The translations under genes and the position numbers were made by a program. This document shows positions 1 to 10,868 of a stretch of 64,000 nt of DNA, one piece after another. The DNA is from Nitzschia sp. pyKryTriq1 (lineage: Eukaryota > Bacillariophyta > Bacillariophyceae > Bacillariales > Bacillariaceae), in contig OY101120.1 in NCBI GenBank assembly GCA_956465555.1, positions 2,350,001-2,414,000 of the forward strand, written 5' to 3'. A model generated the notes under the pieces. That model did no database searches, was not told where the DNA came from, and was given only the letters and a program-made list of their open reading frames with translations. Within the stretch, counting starts at the first letter, position 1, and each line of letters begins with the position of its first letter.

Positions 1-402
1 TTGAGTTCTCAAAGTGCAATACATCTCCGCCTGTTCCACACGGCGACTAAACGAGCCAATTCAGGATACTTTCAAGCGAATGAAGATGGATTGCAGATTC
101 GTTCCGCCTTTCAGAGTGCAGTCGCCAGATGGGGCAACGAGACCTCGCTCCCAGCCACATCCGTGGTTCCTGTTCATGCCATCAATATTCTCAATTCCCC
201 ACGCAATGGGACTGGTGAAGGGCGCATAGTACTCGCACTGCAAGCTCTCCTTGTGGATTCTGTGCGTCTTGAAACCGATATCTGGATACGGAAGGACAGA
301 GAGTACACAAATTAAATAAAATCCGGATGGAACAGCTACCATAATTCTATCCATTTCGAAACTTATTGGGAGATGTTCTCCGAACTCGAAAAGCACTACT
401 TC
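1..402. other. 3' flank of the LRR gene, no gene recognised
   Basis: Downstream of the LRR stop codon. Open frames of about 104-111 codons exist on both strands, but the plus one begins without ATG and neither shows a recognisable domain. Probably 3' UTR and intergenic DNA. A partial gene entering from the left edge cannot be excluded. Confidence 0.4.
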
Positions 403-2910
403 TCAATAACAACGAGTGCAACAGTTGCAGGACACATTTTTTTCTCCAGGGACACAATCGGCTGTCAGCTTCTTCAAACTGTACGAAGCCATGACACAGA
501 CGCTCAAAGGCATGTTGCCTGTCAGATGATTTCCGTGCAATTGCATCTGTTCCAAGGACTCCAAGCTACCAAGAGTGTACGGAATCGGGCCTGTCAAGAA
601 ATTTTCTTGGAGATAAAGAACCTCTGAAAACGAACGCGCAAGGGTTGGAAAGAGTTCAGTGGCTTTACTGTTTTACTGTCTCATGTGCTGCCATCACTTA
701 CCAAGTTTTTTGAGATCACCAATTTCATTTGGAATGGTCCCGGTCAGGGCGTTCGAGTCTGCCCGAAATTCTACGAGATTAGAAAGATATCCGAGTTTCA
801 CTGGCAGAGATCCAGATAGCTTGTTGTTGAACAAAAAGATGGATTCTAAAAGGTCATGAGTTCGATGACAATTGTGATTGCCGCAAGTGTGTATCTCTAC
901 GTACCGAGGCGACGTAGTTTTCCAAAGGACTCTGGGATGGTACCAGTGAACCGGTTGCCGTCCATATACAAGACACCTGTCGACACAATATTCAAAATTC
1001 GTGTTAGACGATACGGTATGGGGAATATGTGTTAGGAAATCCCACGAAAGGAGGCTTACGCAAGAGCTCAAGGTTTCCAAGCTGGGTGGGTAGGGAGCCC
1101 TCTATTTTACAATATCAACACAAAAATGACCAGGAGTGAGAGTGAACCCTTATTTGAGTTTGTGAGGAAATCCATTCAGAACTTACCAAGCTTGTTATTG
1201 TAGAGGTGCAAATCGTCTTCAACAGAAACATGCCACACTGGTGAGGAATATGAGGTCGCCAGATGTTCAATCAAAGCCCCACAGCACTTACGAAGAAGGC
1301 GAAGGTTACTAAATCCGCGACTGTCGAGTGATCCTTCAAGGTGGTTTGTGTCAAGGTAACAAATTTCTGGTAGCGAAGCGCTGTGAGCATCGATTTCAGC
1401 TTTTTAAACGACTTTGAATTCAAAAAACACTTACGAAGCATGGTGCAGTGCCCCATTGAGGCCGGGATGGGGCCGGTAAGCTACGTGCCAAGAACAAAGT
1501 TGAGTCAACGGAAATCGTTTCATTAAATCTCCTACTTTGATGGGCGGTCTGGGCTAAAGCTTACCGTGTTCATTCTCAAGCGCAAGTCGACTGTCATTGA
1601 AACGACGATGTCCACAGTGAGAACGGAGGCGATGGAATTGTGAAAACGAATTCGTGTCTTACCGATGTTCGATAGGTTGCCGATGGACTCTGGAATGTTG
1701 CCTGTGAGCCTGTTATTGTCGAGGTAGAGTAACGCCAGATCCGTAAGTGCGGTCAGGCGCGACGGGATGGTCCCTTCCAGTCCATTATTGTGCAGACCAA
1801 GAGATTCTGAGTGCAGCATCAAAGAAAATGTCATGAGGGGTGTGTGTGGTAGTAGAATCAACACACGATTTTCAAATCTTACCAAGGTTTGACAAATTGC
1901 CGATCTCAGCCGGGATCGTGCCATTCAAGGCGCAATCGTTGATATAAAGTTGCTTGAGACGATCCATGCGGCCAATATGTGACGAAATGGACGACGTGAG
2001 TGAATTGGGCCCGAGATAGAGATTCACTGTGAAGAGGGGCAATGAAGTTAGGATCTTACGGAGTTAGTGCAAACGAATCCACCACCATTCATTTGGACGT
2101 ACCCAAGTTTCGCAAAAGATAGGTGGTCTCCGGGATGGTTCCAATGATTTCATTGCTTGACAAATCGAGTGAGCGAATGTCAAGACCCAAAAGCCCAATT
2201 TCCTCCGGAATAGTCCCAGTCAGTGCATTGGAGGATAGGTTTAGAGATCCGACCAACCCCATGGTCTCGCGTTCGTCAAGGCATTCCACACCATGCCAAA
2301 GGCACACGGGATAGGAAGAAAGCCAGTGGCGATCTTCGGTCCATCGGTTTCCCTTGTCGGGACTTTGAGTGGCAAAGAACAGCGAAGCAAGGGCGAAACG
2401 AGTTCGAATAGTCTCCACTCCATTGGAGTCCAGATCGGTGTAGACCAGCCAGTCCAGAGCTCGAGCCGCGTGGCTCGAAGGGTCTTCGAGCGTTTCGCGG
2501 GAAGTGATACCCCAATCCAAGACAAGTGAGAACATGGTTTTGCGGCGGACCAAAGTTGCGTCAACACTTCCGTTTTCACCATACGTAGAGACGACTTGGG
2601 GTGCTGACTCTTGTTCTCCGACGTCTACTCCAAGAAGGAAGCCAATAATGGTCAAGCCAACCAACACACAGACGGCAATGATCGCCGTGCTTCGCTTGGT
2701 CCGCCAGCCGCGCTGGGAATAGTCGGGGACCGAATCCTCTGGTATTTTTTGGAGTGCGTTACCAGAAAGTGCATCGGCGAGCGAACAAGCAGCCGCATCA
2801 TCGCTGATGAAATCCAGACTCTTGGCAAAGGCCTCCATCTGGCGGATGTGATGTTCGCGCTCCTTGCGGCGAAGGTGTTGGCGTCCCGCGTTTTCGAAAG
2901 TGCTAAGCAT
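403..2910 (-). CDS. Leucine-rich-repeat type II membrane protein, 11 exons
   Basis: Spliced exons (minus strand): 2910-2103, 2026-1883, 1806-1663, 1590-1565, 1480-1435, 1366-1292, 1216-1187, 1101-1060, 976-905, 845-702, 623-403, giving 583 residues with the frame kept throughout. All introns (59-85 bp) have GT..AG borders. Order of parts: a charged cytoplasmic N-terminus, one TM near residues 75-95 (IIAVCVLVGLTIIGFLLGV), an extracellular cap with a WLSSYPVCLWHGVEC-like motif typical of LRR N-caps, then plant-type LRRs (LxxNxLTGxIPxxIGNL), and a Cys-rich C-terminal cap ending CNCCTRCY. No kinase domain is present. By family it is probably a surface recognition or adhesion receptor-like protein, of the kind expanded in pennate diatoms. 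The ligand is unknown. Repeats 4 and 6 are each split into two mini-exons (26+46 and 30+42 nt). Confidence 0.85.
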
Positions 2911-3430
2911 TTTGCCTCGTTTCTTGTCAAAAGAGATTTTTGTGAGATCAGGATCCGCTTACAAATACAGGAAATCCTTTTGGTTTCGAGAATTTAACTA
3001 TCCATCGTGATTTCTCCAATTTTCGAACTTGGTGCGGGATTGTTGGAATTCGTTCATTCGTTGCTGATGTCCTTGTCTCGATCGTGTTGTCGGCAACTCC
3101 TACCGCTCGCCGGGCGCGATGAAGATTTACATATAAGCCCTTTGGACTTCGAGTATCCAACCTAATGCCGGCCAACTCGCTCATCGCTTGAAAGCGTGAT
3201 GGCCGCTAAAGAAAGAAAATACTACCGACCGTCAACGATGGCGTGGGAGTTGTCTTGAGTTTCGATTTCTGTTGCGTCGGCTGTTGAAAACTCCATCCAT
3301 TGCAAATGCTCCGACGAATTGCAACGACACTGATCACAAGTTTCCCTTTCCTCAAAATCGGAGTCACCACCCCGTCTCGCTGAACAGCTCCAACTTGTTT
3401 CTGCCCTCGTGTCGGCATAAAATTGAAACA
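2911..3430. promoter_or_regulatory. Divergent intergenic region, presumed bidirectional promoter
   Basis: About 520 bp between the LRR gene start on the minus strand and the Ser-rich gene on the plus strand. No TATA box or known operator was recognised. It is called a promoter only because of the divergent gene starts. Confidence 0.35.
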
Positions 3431-4741
3431 ATGCGTCTCTACAACTCATCCTCTTGCACTCCTGTCGGTGGCACCGCACACAAGAAAATGAAATGGTCTC
3501 CGCCAAAAGCGTACATTCCCAAGCGTTCCGACAGTATGGGGCCTCTTCGGGAGCACCGCACACCAAGATCGACACCCACTACGTTTGCGCCTGGCTTTCA
3601 TTTCAACACCCGCGACGAAGCACCACGAGGCGACCACTTCCCCGAAGACGAGATTTCCTCCCCAACGAGCTCATCGAATATGAATGTCCAGAATCTTCCT
3701 AGGTCACTCCGAAGACAGCACAGCTTTGGTATCGCCGTGCCTGTTCCAAAGATGCCGCAGGGCGGCCCCAGTCAGTGGCACTCGATCGAATTGTCTCGAA
3801 AGACTCCTTCCCAGCTTTCACGCCAGCAGTCGTGGTCCCCAAGCAAGACTGTAGGTCCCTTCATGGAGATGTCAAGCAATTCCTCGGATGCAAAAGAACG
3901 AACATCCTCACCATCTGCAAATTTCAAGCTACAGCCCAAGCAAGACCGGCGTGTCTCTCCACGGAAGAAGGAGAATCGTGCTCCCGATTTCGATGAGTTT
4001 GCAGCCAGTCTTGCATCCATGAGTTTGGTCACAGAACATGGCGAGAGCGACGACATGTTCGCGACTCCCAAGTTGTCGCCGACCGAATCATCTTCGGACG
4101 ATTCTTCCTCGGCGTGGCTGGACTTTTCGCTGGATGGCAGCGAAAATCCCTTTCAAGTTGGCCTCGGCACGACTATTAGGACCAGTCGAAAGGAGAGCAC
4201 GTCCCGTGCTTGTTTTTCTCCGATTGAGAAGGCCGCACCTATGCGCCGAGGGACACCAATCATGACTGTCAAGCCCGCCCCCGTCCAGAGAACCAAGTCC
4301 TGTCACGGTTTCTATCCAAGCCAGCATTCTCGCCAGCCTCGTTCCTGTCATGTCGCGACGGAAACGTCGGCATTTGTGTCGCCGACAAGAACGAAATCTC
4401 GCACCCTTTTGAGCCCGACGCATCAAAAGGGGGACTATAGTACCGGCAGTCCTAGACTTGTCTCCCGAGGCACCCCTGCTAGACGTGCAAGCACCCCTAT
4501 GTTGGCTCCGTCCCCAAAAGACGTGGAACCGATCATTTTTGCTCACAGCACGGGCAGCGACAACAGTACCAAGTCGGAGGCTTCGTCCTCGAGGAAATTG
4601 CTTCACTTGTCCAAGTATTCCAAGATGCTGAACGCAGCCGTTTCGTTTGAGGGTGTCGTTGCCCAGATGGAACGCGATGGTGTCGACGCGGCCATTATTG
4701 AGTTGGCCACTGCTGTAGCAAAAAATGCCAGCAATCATTAG
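3431..4741 (+). CDS. Ser-rich protein with C-terminal WASH-subunit-3 (CCDC53)-like motif
   Basis: Start taken at the first in-frame ATG; the frame is open further upstream but without an ATG. The product is 436 residues. Most of it is low-complexity Ser/Thr/Pro/Arg sequence with many possible phosphorylation sites (RTSRKES, RRASTP), so it is probably largely disordered. Near the C-terminus lies one ordered segment with the pattern KYSKMLNAAVSFEGVV followed by QMERDGVD. This resembles the (K)YxKMLxxGVPxxAVxxKMxxEGxD motif of WASH complex subunit 3 and related actin-regulating proteins. It could therefore touch actin or endosome machinery, but only about 30 residues support this. It faces the LRR gene head to head and converges with the GT10 gene, 128 bp away. 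Confidence 0.7.
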   Translation: MRLYNSSSCTPVGGTAHKKMKWSPPKAYIPKRSDSMGPLREHRTPRSTPTTFAPGFHFNTRDEAPRGDHFPEDEISSPTSSSNMNVQNLPRSLRRQHSFGIAVPVPKMPQGGPSQWHSIELSRKTPSQLSRQQSWSPSKTVGPFMEMSSNSSDAKERTSSPSANFKLQPKQDRRVSPRKKENRAPDFDEFAASLASMSLVTEHGESDDMFATPKLSPTESSSDDSSSAWLDFSLDGSENPFQVGLGTTIRTSRKESTSRACFSPIEKAAPMRRGTPIMTVKPAPVQRTKSCHGFYPSQHSRQPRSCHVATETSAFVSPTRTKSRTLLSPTHQKGDYSTGSPRLVSRGTPARRASTPMLAPSPKDVEPIIFAHSTGSDNSTKSEASSSRKLLHLSKYSKMLNAAVSFEGVVAQMERDGVDAAIIELATAVAKNASNH

Positions 4742-4869
4742 TTCGGCACGCTAGTTGACCTATGTGGCAGCGAAGGGACCCACTGGCTGCCTGGGTCGAA
4801 TGCCTATGAATTGTACAAGTGTGTAATATCGCCTATCCAATAGTCTACAGTTTTATTACACGTGAGTTT

Positions 4870-7353
4870 TTAAGAGTCGGCATAGTAAATCTCGAGCGGA
4901 TCCACAAAATCCTTGATCATTGTCGCAGCAAAGGAAGATGGAAAGTACTCGGTCATCTTGTCGTGAATAACATTCATGTCTTCAACAATGATTCGGAGTC
5001 GCTTGGGAATGTTGGGCCACAAAGGTTTTGTTGGCTGCTCCTCATTTTCGTGTTGTTCCACTACAACGATTTCAAGTATGCTATCCTTGGGACACTTGAT
5101 AGACGTAGACCAATCAGCTAATACCGTCACCTTGGTAAAGTCATCTTGCATCGACGCCGAGCTCACAAATTGACCATGTGTCAGGTCATTGACAGTTGTG
5201 TGAGTATTGACAAAATGTGCTCCATCCGAGTTCCGGACCCCTGGGAAGTGCAGCCTCAAGACCAACTCTTGCTTCGTCGTCTCTCTCTCTATGTCCGTCA
5301 CGATTAGGTCAGTCACACCATCATGCTCGACCAAAGTTCGATCGATTTTGTAAGTGGATTTATTATCGATAACGGATTTGGCCAGGGGAGTACACGATTC
5401 GTCTGTAGCATTTTCATCCTCTCGATTCACAACGATTTCATCTTCCTCGTTCCGGCTGATCCACTCCTCTTGAAATGGTTTCGAGGCAAGCCCCTTGGGT
5501 GAGGTTGTACACAAATTTCGTGGTAAATGTGTTTCAGTCACTTGCTGTTTCACTTGATCCCACCCCATACCGTACTTTTTGGCGTACCCCCACCGACACA
5601 GCCTGCACGTGGGACTAGTCTTTGTGAATTCATACATGGCTTCAAATTTGGCAAGGGCAGCTTCGTCGGTCCGCCAGGCATGGTAAGATTCCCATTTGTC
5701 TTTGTCTTCGTTAATGTTTTTGATTGCTTGCGCGAGTTCATCCCAATCGCTGTAAGATCCCGAATCGATATAGGAATGAGCCGGTAGATGATTTCGCATG
5801 TTGTCAGCGCCGACGATGACGGGAACACTTCCCGATATCAAGGCCTCCCATATGATATCTGAAATATGATCCTTTTCTTTGGTTCTATCAAACGCCAAGA
5901 CAAATCGGTACTGCTTCATGATTTCGATCCGGCCCTCCATGGTAGCAATAGTCATTCCCTGTGGTATCTCTGTATTATGATGACAATCGCCGACACTGTC
6001 CACGGAAAAAGCGGAGTCAATGGCCGCAAAGTATTTTTGACGTTTGCTACCCGGGGAAGCACAGGCTTCATTGATCATATACACGGCTTTGGGTTTTGCT
6101 GACTCGTATGAAATGGGAGGTCGATTCCTCAAAATGAACTTTTCTGGATCATAGAACGAAAGGGGCACACTGGATAGGAATGATTGCGTGGAATAGTACT
6201 TGTCGTGTCGGTAGTCGATTCGTTCTATTCTGGCAGATGGGTCGCTGTATGAGTTTGCAAGTGTCTGAATGATTTCCCAATTTTCGCCTTCGAAATATCG
6301 ATATTCCAAGGATTCTACCATCACTGCGAGGCCTGGTTCTTGAAGGCAGGGAATATCACACTCCACAGTTTGTAAAGTGGATTCGTCCTGTACTTTGTCC
6401 AGACTTGACTTCAAAATCATGGGTGGCATACCTCGACCGGATACCGGTGCCGTTTGCTCGTGAGGAAATATATGCACTGTCGAATCATTGCAACGCTCGC
6501 TCATCACCATTGCGGAATGTGGCTGAATCTCTTGGCCACACCAAGTCCGTCCAAAGTTCGCTGTATTGTACGCAATTTGTGGAGTATCAGGATCAAGGCA
6601 TGCAGCTTGTATATTCCACCGTCGGTGTCCACCTATATTTTCCAGCTGCAAACAGCCGGTTACTTTGAGTTCTTTGACCATGGCGGCCACTGCTTTCGAG
6701 GAATCGTTGGCTTGAACCGACCAACGACGAAAGGCTGGACTATCTCGTTCGGTTTGGAAATCTCGAACATAGGCAACCGTCGTTGATCCTGTTCCTTTCT
6801 TATCGACAACAATTTGATTGATGGGGGAGCCTTTCGAATCATTAATATTGTTGTTCATGCCTTGCGGTGGTGGTGGTGGTGCCTTGTCGGCGGGGTTTTG
6901 CTTTGCGACACTCGTAGTAGGGTCTGGGAGCTGCATATGAATATCGGGCTCTTCCAGGTGATGATCATCATTGTGGATCGGAGGAGGCGGCTTTTGATAA
7001 GGTTTCGCAGCGGCCAGATCCGCCAAATCCTTTCCAGGAGCACCAACTTCCACCTTTAGATTGTGATTCCGATCGGACTGTTGTTGTTGTTGTTGTTGTT
7101 GTTTGGGAGGTATCCGAAGGTGCGAGTTCTTGAGTACTTCTTGCACGCCCATGTTCCCCCCACTATTCCCTGTACGTTTACTCTCAGTAGAGGGTGCACG
7201 GATGAGGCTGACTAGGATACTGAATCCGTAGAGCGCCACTACGCCGACGAAACAGGTCTTTATCATGCTGGAGGAATTCCACGTAGTACCACCGCCCGAC
7301 GACTTTCCCACCCCCCGCAACCGAGGTGGTGCCCCTCTACGGATTCGCACCAT
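4870..7353 (-). CDS. GT10 (alpha-1,3-fucosyltransferase-like) type II membrane protein, diverged copy
   Basis: 827 residues, single exon, ATG start. The N-terminus is short and basic, followed by a TM anchor at about residues 28-52 (the Golgi type II layout), then a low-complexity stem with a run of eight Gln (CAA/CAG repeat near 7079-7102) and a PPPPP segment. The C-terminal half matches the GT10 donor-binding region: LAFDRTKEKDHISDIIWEAL, then SGSVPVIVGADN, at about residues 485-515, and YHAWR at about 555. Canonical fucosyltransferases have a F-x-N...DYxTEK motif here. This copy has DHISDI instead, losing the Glu/Lys pair that its paralogue at 16068-18341 keeps. Donor specificity may have changed, or activity may be lost. 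A Cys-rich segment (CRLCRWGYAKKYG) is shared with the paralogue. Confidence 0.85.
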   Translation of the reverse strand: MVRIRRGAPPRLRGVGKSSGGGTTWNSSSMIKTCFVGVVALYGFSILVSLIRAPSTESKRTGNSGGNMGVQEVLKNSHLRIPPKQQQQQQQQSDRNHNLKVEVGAPGKDLADLAAAKPYQKPPPPIHNDDHHLEEPDIHMQLPDPTTSVAKQNPADKAPPPPPQGMNNNINDSKGSPINQIVVDKKGTGSTTVAYVRDFQTERDSPAFRRWSVQANDSSKAVAAMVKELKVTGCLQLENIGGHRRWNIQAACLDPDTPQIAYNTANFGRTWCGQEIQPHSAMVMSERCNDSTVHIFPHEQTAPVSGRGMPPMILKSSLDKVQDESTLQTVECDIPCLQEPGLAVMVESLEYRYFEGENWEIIQTLANSYSDPSARIERIDYRHDKYYSTQSFLSSVPLSFYDPEKFILRNRPPISYESAKPKAVYMINEACASPGSKRQKYFAAIDSAFSVDSVGDCHHNTEIPQGMTIATMEGRIEIMKQYRFVLAFDRTKEKDHISDIIWEALISGSVPVIVGADNMRNHLPAHSYIDSGSYSDWDELAQAIKNINEDKDKWESYHAWRTDEAALAKFEAMYEFTKTSPTCRLCRWGYAKKYGMGWDQVKQQVTETHLPRNLCTTSPKGLASKPFQEEWISRNEEDEIVVNREDENATDESCTPLAKSVIDNKSTYKIDRTLVEHDGVTDLIVTDIERETTKQELVLRLHFPGVRNSDGAHFVNTHTTVNDLTHGQFVSSASMQDDFTKVTVLADWSTSIKCPKDSILEIVVVEQHENEEQPTKPLWPNIPKRLRIIVEDMNVIHDKMTEYFPSSFAATMIKDFVDPLEIYYADS

Positions 7354-8387
7354 TCTTTTCTATGATCCCTTGCTGTTGTTTATTGAATATAATGCCCCGA
7401 TGGTGACAAAAGCTAGATGTAGTAGTCTATCTACACCGTGAATGATGGGTGTCGATGAGCAGAAACCAAAGTCAGGTCATCATTGTTCGAATAATGGCCT
7501 ATGATAATACGAACAAGACAAAGTCGCCCTTTTTTTGTGTCAGCAGGCCCCCTTTTCGTTTCGTCAAAATCGGGGGCAATGTGCGAGAAATTATTTCTCC
7601 CCCGGCGGCCCGCCGGATGATGCTCCGCCTGCATGCCTGTTCAGATAAGAGACAGCAGAACACTTCTTTCAGATGATGGCGCATTTTATAATTATGCTAG
7701 AACGAAAGACTTAAGTACAGTACTTCATTAATTAAAGATTCATTCTATAAACGAGACGTTGAAGTGGCCAAAATGGGACGTCTTCTCAGTGGGAAATCTA
7801 GGTACTGTACGTGTACATTGTCAATAGAAAGGACACTCTACAAACACTGACCAGGAGTGCTGGTTACATGCATTATCCTCACCTGATCAAATAGGGAATT
7901 TGCTTTAATTTGCTGAAAGCACCCCCCTTGCTGTACCGGTACAGGTACAGATGGTACCAGGTACACGTACCTGCGCGTATTGTCGTTGTTGTTACGTGCG
8001 TTGGTGCGAATGTTTGGGAGGACGACAGTCGAGTGCGTGGTCCACCGCGCTGAGAGGAGTTCTCGATCGCTTCTACTGTTCGTAGACTGGGTACGTACCT
8101 GCTGGTACCGGTACTTCTGGTACTTGTTCGTGCTGGTCGCCAGTAGAAGCGCAGTAATATCGATTAAATGTGGTTGAGGACGAATAACATCAACGCACTA
8201 ATCATCTAAATGCAATCCCCAGCATCACCACTACCAAGACCACCACCACCACCACGACAAATTTACGTTTCAAAACACGCCCAATCCACCATACGTATTG
8301 CCTTGATTGTTTGCTTCGAAAGGAAGCATTAGTTGGAAACTCAAATAAACCACGAGTATTTGAAGTGACCTCACGTAGACAGTCAAG
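7354..8387. promoter_or_regulatory. Divergent spacer with GTACC palindromes
   Basis: About 1 kb between the GT10 gene and the CRAL-TRIO gene, which point away from each other, so it probably holds both promoters. It contains dense GTACC/GGTAC palindromes near 7935-7975 and 8095-8115, and a (CCA)n/(CACCAC) run near 8220-8260. No convincing ORF. Confidence 0.4.
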
Positions 8388-10868
8388 ATGAAAAGTGAAA
8401 GAATGGGGGGTGCGGTGAGCAGTATTAGCGATGAAGATGAACCGTCCCCACCATCCCGCGCAAAGCCCCCGCACCCGGAACGAGGACCGGAGGGAGAAGA
8501 AGAAGTGCCTCTGAAGCTGATTGCACAAACGAAGACGAATATGGACCCTCCCCAGGACTCCAATTACAAGATTCTCCGACAGAGCTCAAGTTCCGCTTCG
8601 GAATGGAGCGAGGGCTCACTGCCAGGGCCAAAAGAAGTCGACATCTTGCTGGCCCAGGAGCTTAACCGAATGTCCGCACCTGACAGGGAGCGAGCCTTTC
8701 AAGACCTACATTGCGTCAGCAGTTATATTCCCGGAGAGTCACCGGAGAGTATCGCGGAAGCTCTGCAAGAAGTCCAGCTTATCATCACCAAAATGGACCC
8801 ATCCACCAGGGCTGCCTGTGATATTGCACAGAGACAAGACCCTCGGCTTTTGAAAGAGCCGAAGTTTGTGCTGCGTTTTCTCAGGGCCGCCATGTACGAG
8901 CCCGATGACTGTGCCAAACGACTTGTGTCCTACTTCGAAGTGAAGAGACACTTGTTTGGAACTAAGAAGCTTTGCAAGCGTGTTACTCTTGATGACTTGG
9001 ATGAGGATGATATACGGTGCCTGGATTCAGGCATCATGCAGATTCTTCCAGCCAGGGACCGGGCTGGTAGAGCTATATTCTTCTGGAACATGTGCTTGCG
9101 AGGCTCGCATTCGCGACAGAGCAAGCAGCGAGTTCAATTCTATGGACTTCAGGCCGGGTCAGAGTCCGAGGTGGTCCAGCAGCGAGGCATGGTGATTGTA
9201 TCATGGAATCATGGGCCAGGAAAGATGCCCGCCGAGGAAATGGAAGTTGCATTTCGAAACCCCGCCATGGTGGCAATGCACGATGTTCGCTGCGAAGCAT
9301 TTCACTTCTGCTGCGATGGTGAGGACGGTAGAATCATCTCCTCTGCTATCATGACACTGGTGGGGGAACACACCCGTGTCAGATTCCGAACACACACTGG
9401 ATCCGTTCCGGAGATTCGAAAGAGTCTCAGCTCATTCGGGATTCCAGTTCTTTGTTTACCGTTTACAGAGACAGGAAGCTACCTCTTCCACAGCAGTAGC
9501 GCTTGGTTGAAAAAGCAGCGAGAAATGGAAGCTTCAGTGGTTAGCAAAATGGAAGGCGCCTCGGCGCTAACATCGCTCTTGACAACTTCAATCAAGAGAA
9601 AGCCTGCCGAGGAACCAGTGCAAACAATGGCTGGTCAAGCAAATTTTGACAATGTGGTCGAACCAGATGATTCAAGGAAGAAAGCGAAGATTCAAAATCA
9701 AGGTCTCCTTTCGATGCCAACTTTGAAAGAGGCCCCCCAAACAGTTGCAGCGAAACCTGCCGCTACTGCGAAGAAAGCATCAAAGAATTCAACAAAGAGG
9801 GAGCCGAAAGAAGGTGAATACGTGCCGACTGAAAAAGACGTCGTCTTGGGAAAGGGTAGATATATTCAGGACATGCCGGGAAATGTGAGATTTCGGAGCA
9901 TTATAAAGTTGAAGTTTAACAGGTACGAAAGTTGCGAGAGCAACCAGGACAAGACGTTCTTGGCTATGGAAGTAGTAGCCGATATCAAAGAAAGTGGCGG
10001 GAAATTCCTCAGAGAAGACAAGACGGCACCTGGAGGCTACGCAGAAGTCGATGCGCTAGTTGCCCGTGACAAAGTCGCGTCTACTTTTCATAGCCATCGA
10101 CGCTTCCACAAGAAAAATATGGAAACAGTAGTAGCAGCAGCAGCAGGAGCTAGCACAGCTACTTCTGCTTTGAACCACGAAAACAAGGGACACGGTGATC
10201 GATCGCCCTCCTCAAACAACGCAACAGGGGGGCAGTTTCCGAGAGCAATGCTTGGTATTGACGCCTCGCGACCACAGCTCCTTCTTCGCTCCAATCCATT
10301 GGCACCAGCGAATCGATTTGGTGTTGGATCTTTAGGTTTCGGCTCTTCTGAACCTTCCGCGACCTCTTCTGCTGCGCACGTTTTTTCAAGATCTCACGTG
10401 CTCAGCCAGTTTGGCTTTCCCTCTGTCCTGCCCCAAGCTGCTATCGATGCTGCAACTATGTCCAGGAGTGGAGCGTTCAATTTTTCCTTTGGAGATTCCT
10501 CTGCGGGTATGATTCCACTAGGGACAATGGAAGATCGAGCTCATCGAGTCCAGCAAATGGGTCTGAATTCTTCTGGAACTTCCCCAGCCAACTCTTCCGA
10601 AGCGCTGGTTCAAGCTAAGGCTCAAATATATGCGGAGCGAGCTGAACTTTACCGTCGCCTGGGACTACCAGCGTCGGGCGCCACGCTGGCAGCTCATGGA
10701 AGTTTGGGTTCTGGAGCTTTTGCAGATCCCGTGCCTTCCTCTGGCAGAATTGGGATGGCTGGTGCGTCACAAGTTGGTGATAATAATCAGCACCCGGATG
10801 CAACTTCTCAGGACGTTTTGCACGCCCGAATCTACCGGGAAATGGGCTTGCCGCGCTACGAGTGCTAA
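8388..10868 (+). CDS. CRAL-TRIO (Sec14-like) domain fused to DUF6824 domain
   Basis: 826 residues from the first ATG. The acidic, Pro-rich N-terminus is probably disordered. At about residues 150-360 there is a Sec14-like region: a helical CRAL-TRIO N-part (FVLRFLRAAMYEPDDCAKRL), the typical DRAGRAIFFWNM core strand, and a HTGSVPEIRKSLSSFGIP tail. These folds bind lipids or small hydrophobic ligands. At about residues 475-575 lies a DUF6824-type domain, with the hallmark DVVLGKGRYIQDMPGNVRFR and the end ARDKVASTFHSHRR. The rest is Ser/Ala/Gly-rich, with a short repeated motif (YxExxxLYRRLGLP and ARIYREMGLPRYEC) at the very C-terminus. DUF6824 proteins are a large diatom group of unknown function. 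No signal peptide was seen, so it is probably cytosolic or nuclear. Confidence 0.82.
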   Translation: MKSERMGGAVSSISDEDEPSPPSRAKPPHPERGPEGEEEVPLKLIAQTKTNMDPPQDSNYKILRQSSSSASEWSEGSLPGPKEVDILLAQELNRMSAPDRERAFQDLHCVSSYIPGESPESIAEALQEVQLIITKMDPSTRAACDIAQRQDPRLLKEPKFVLRFLRAAMYEPDDCAKRLVSYFEVKRHLFGTKKLCKRVTLDDLDEDDIRCLDSGIMQILPARDRAGRAIFFWNMCLRGSHSRQSKQRVQFYGLQAGSESEVVQQRGMVIVSWNHGPGKMPAEEMEVAFRNPAMVAMHDVRCEAFHFCCDGEDGRIISSAIMTLVGEHTRVRFRTHTGSVPEIRKSLSSFGIPVLCLPFTETGSYLFHSSSAWLKKQREMEASVVSKMEGASALTSLLTTSIKRKPAEEPVQTMAGQANFDNVVEPDDSRKKAKIQNQGLLSMPTLKEAPQTVAAKPAATAKKASKNSTKREPKEGEYVPTEKDVVLGKGRYIQDMPGNVRFRSIIKLKFNRYESCESNQDKTFLAMEVVADIKESGGKFLREDKTAPGGYAEVDALVARDKVASTFHSHRRFHKKNMETVVAAAAGASTATSALNHENKGHGDRSPSSNNATGGQFPRAMLGIDASRPQLLLRSNPLAPANRFGVGSLGFGSSEPSATSSAAHVFSRSHVLSQFGFPSVLPQAAIDAATMSRSGAFNFSFGDSSAGMIPLGTMEDRAHRVQQMGLNSSGTSPANSSEALVQAKAQIYAERAELYRRLGLPASGATLAAHGSLGSGAFADPVPSSGRIGMAGASQVGDNNQHPDATSQDVLHARIYREMGLPRYEC

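Noticed and set aside
4088-4738. 216-codon antisense ORF over the Ser-rich gene
   Set aside because: Shadow frame; the plus-strand frame has the coherent protein and the C-terminal motif.
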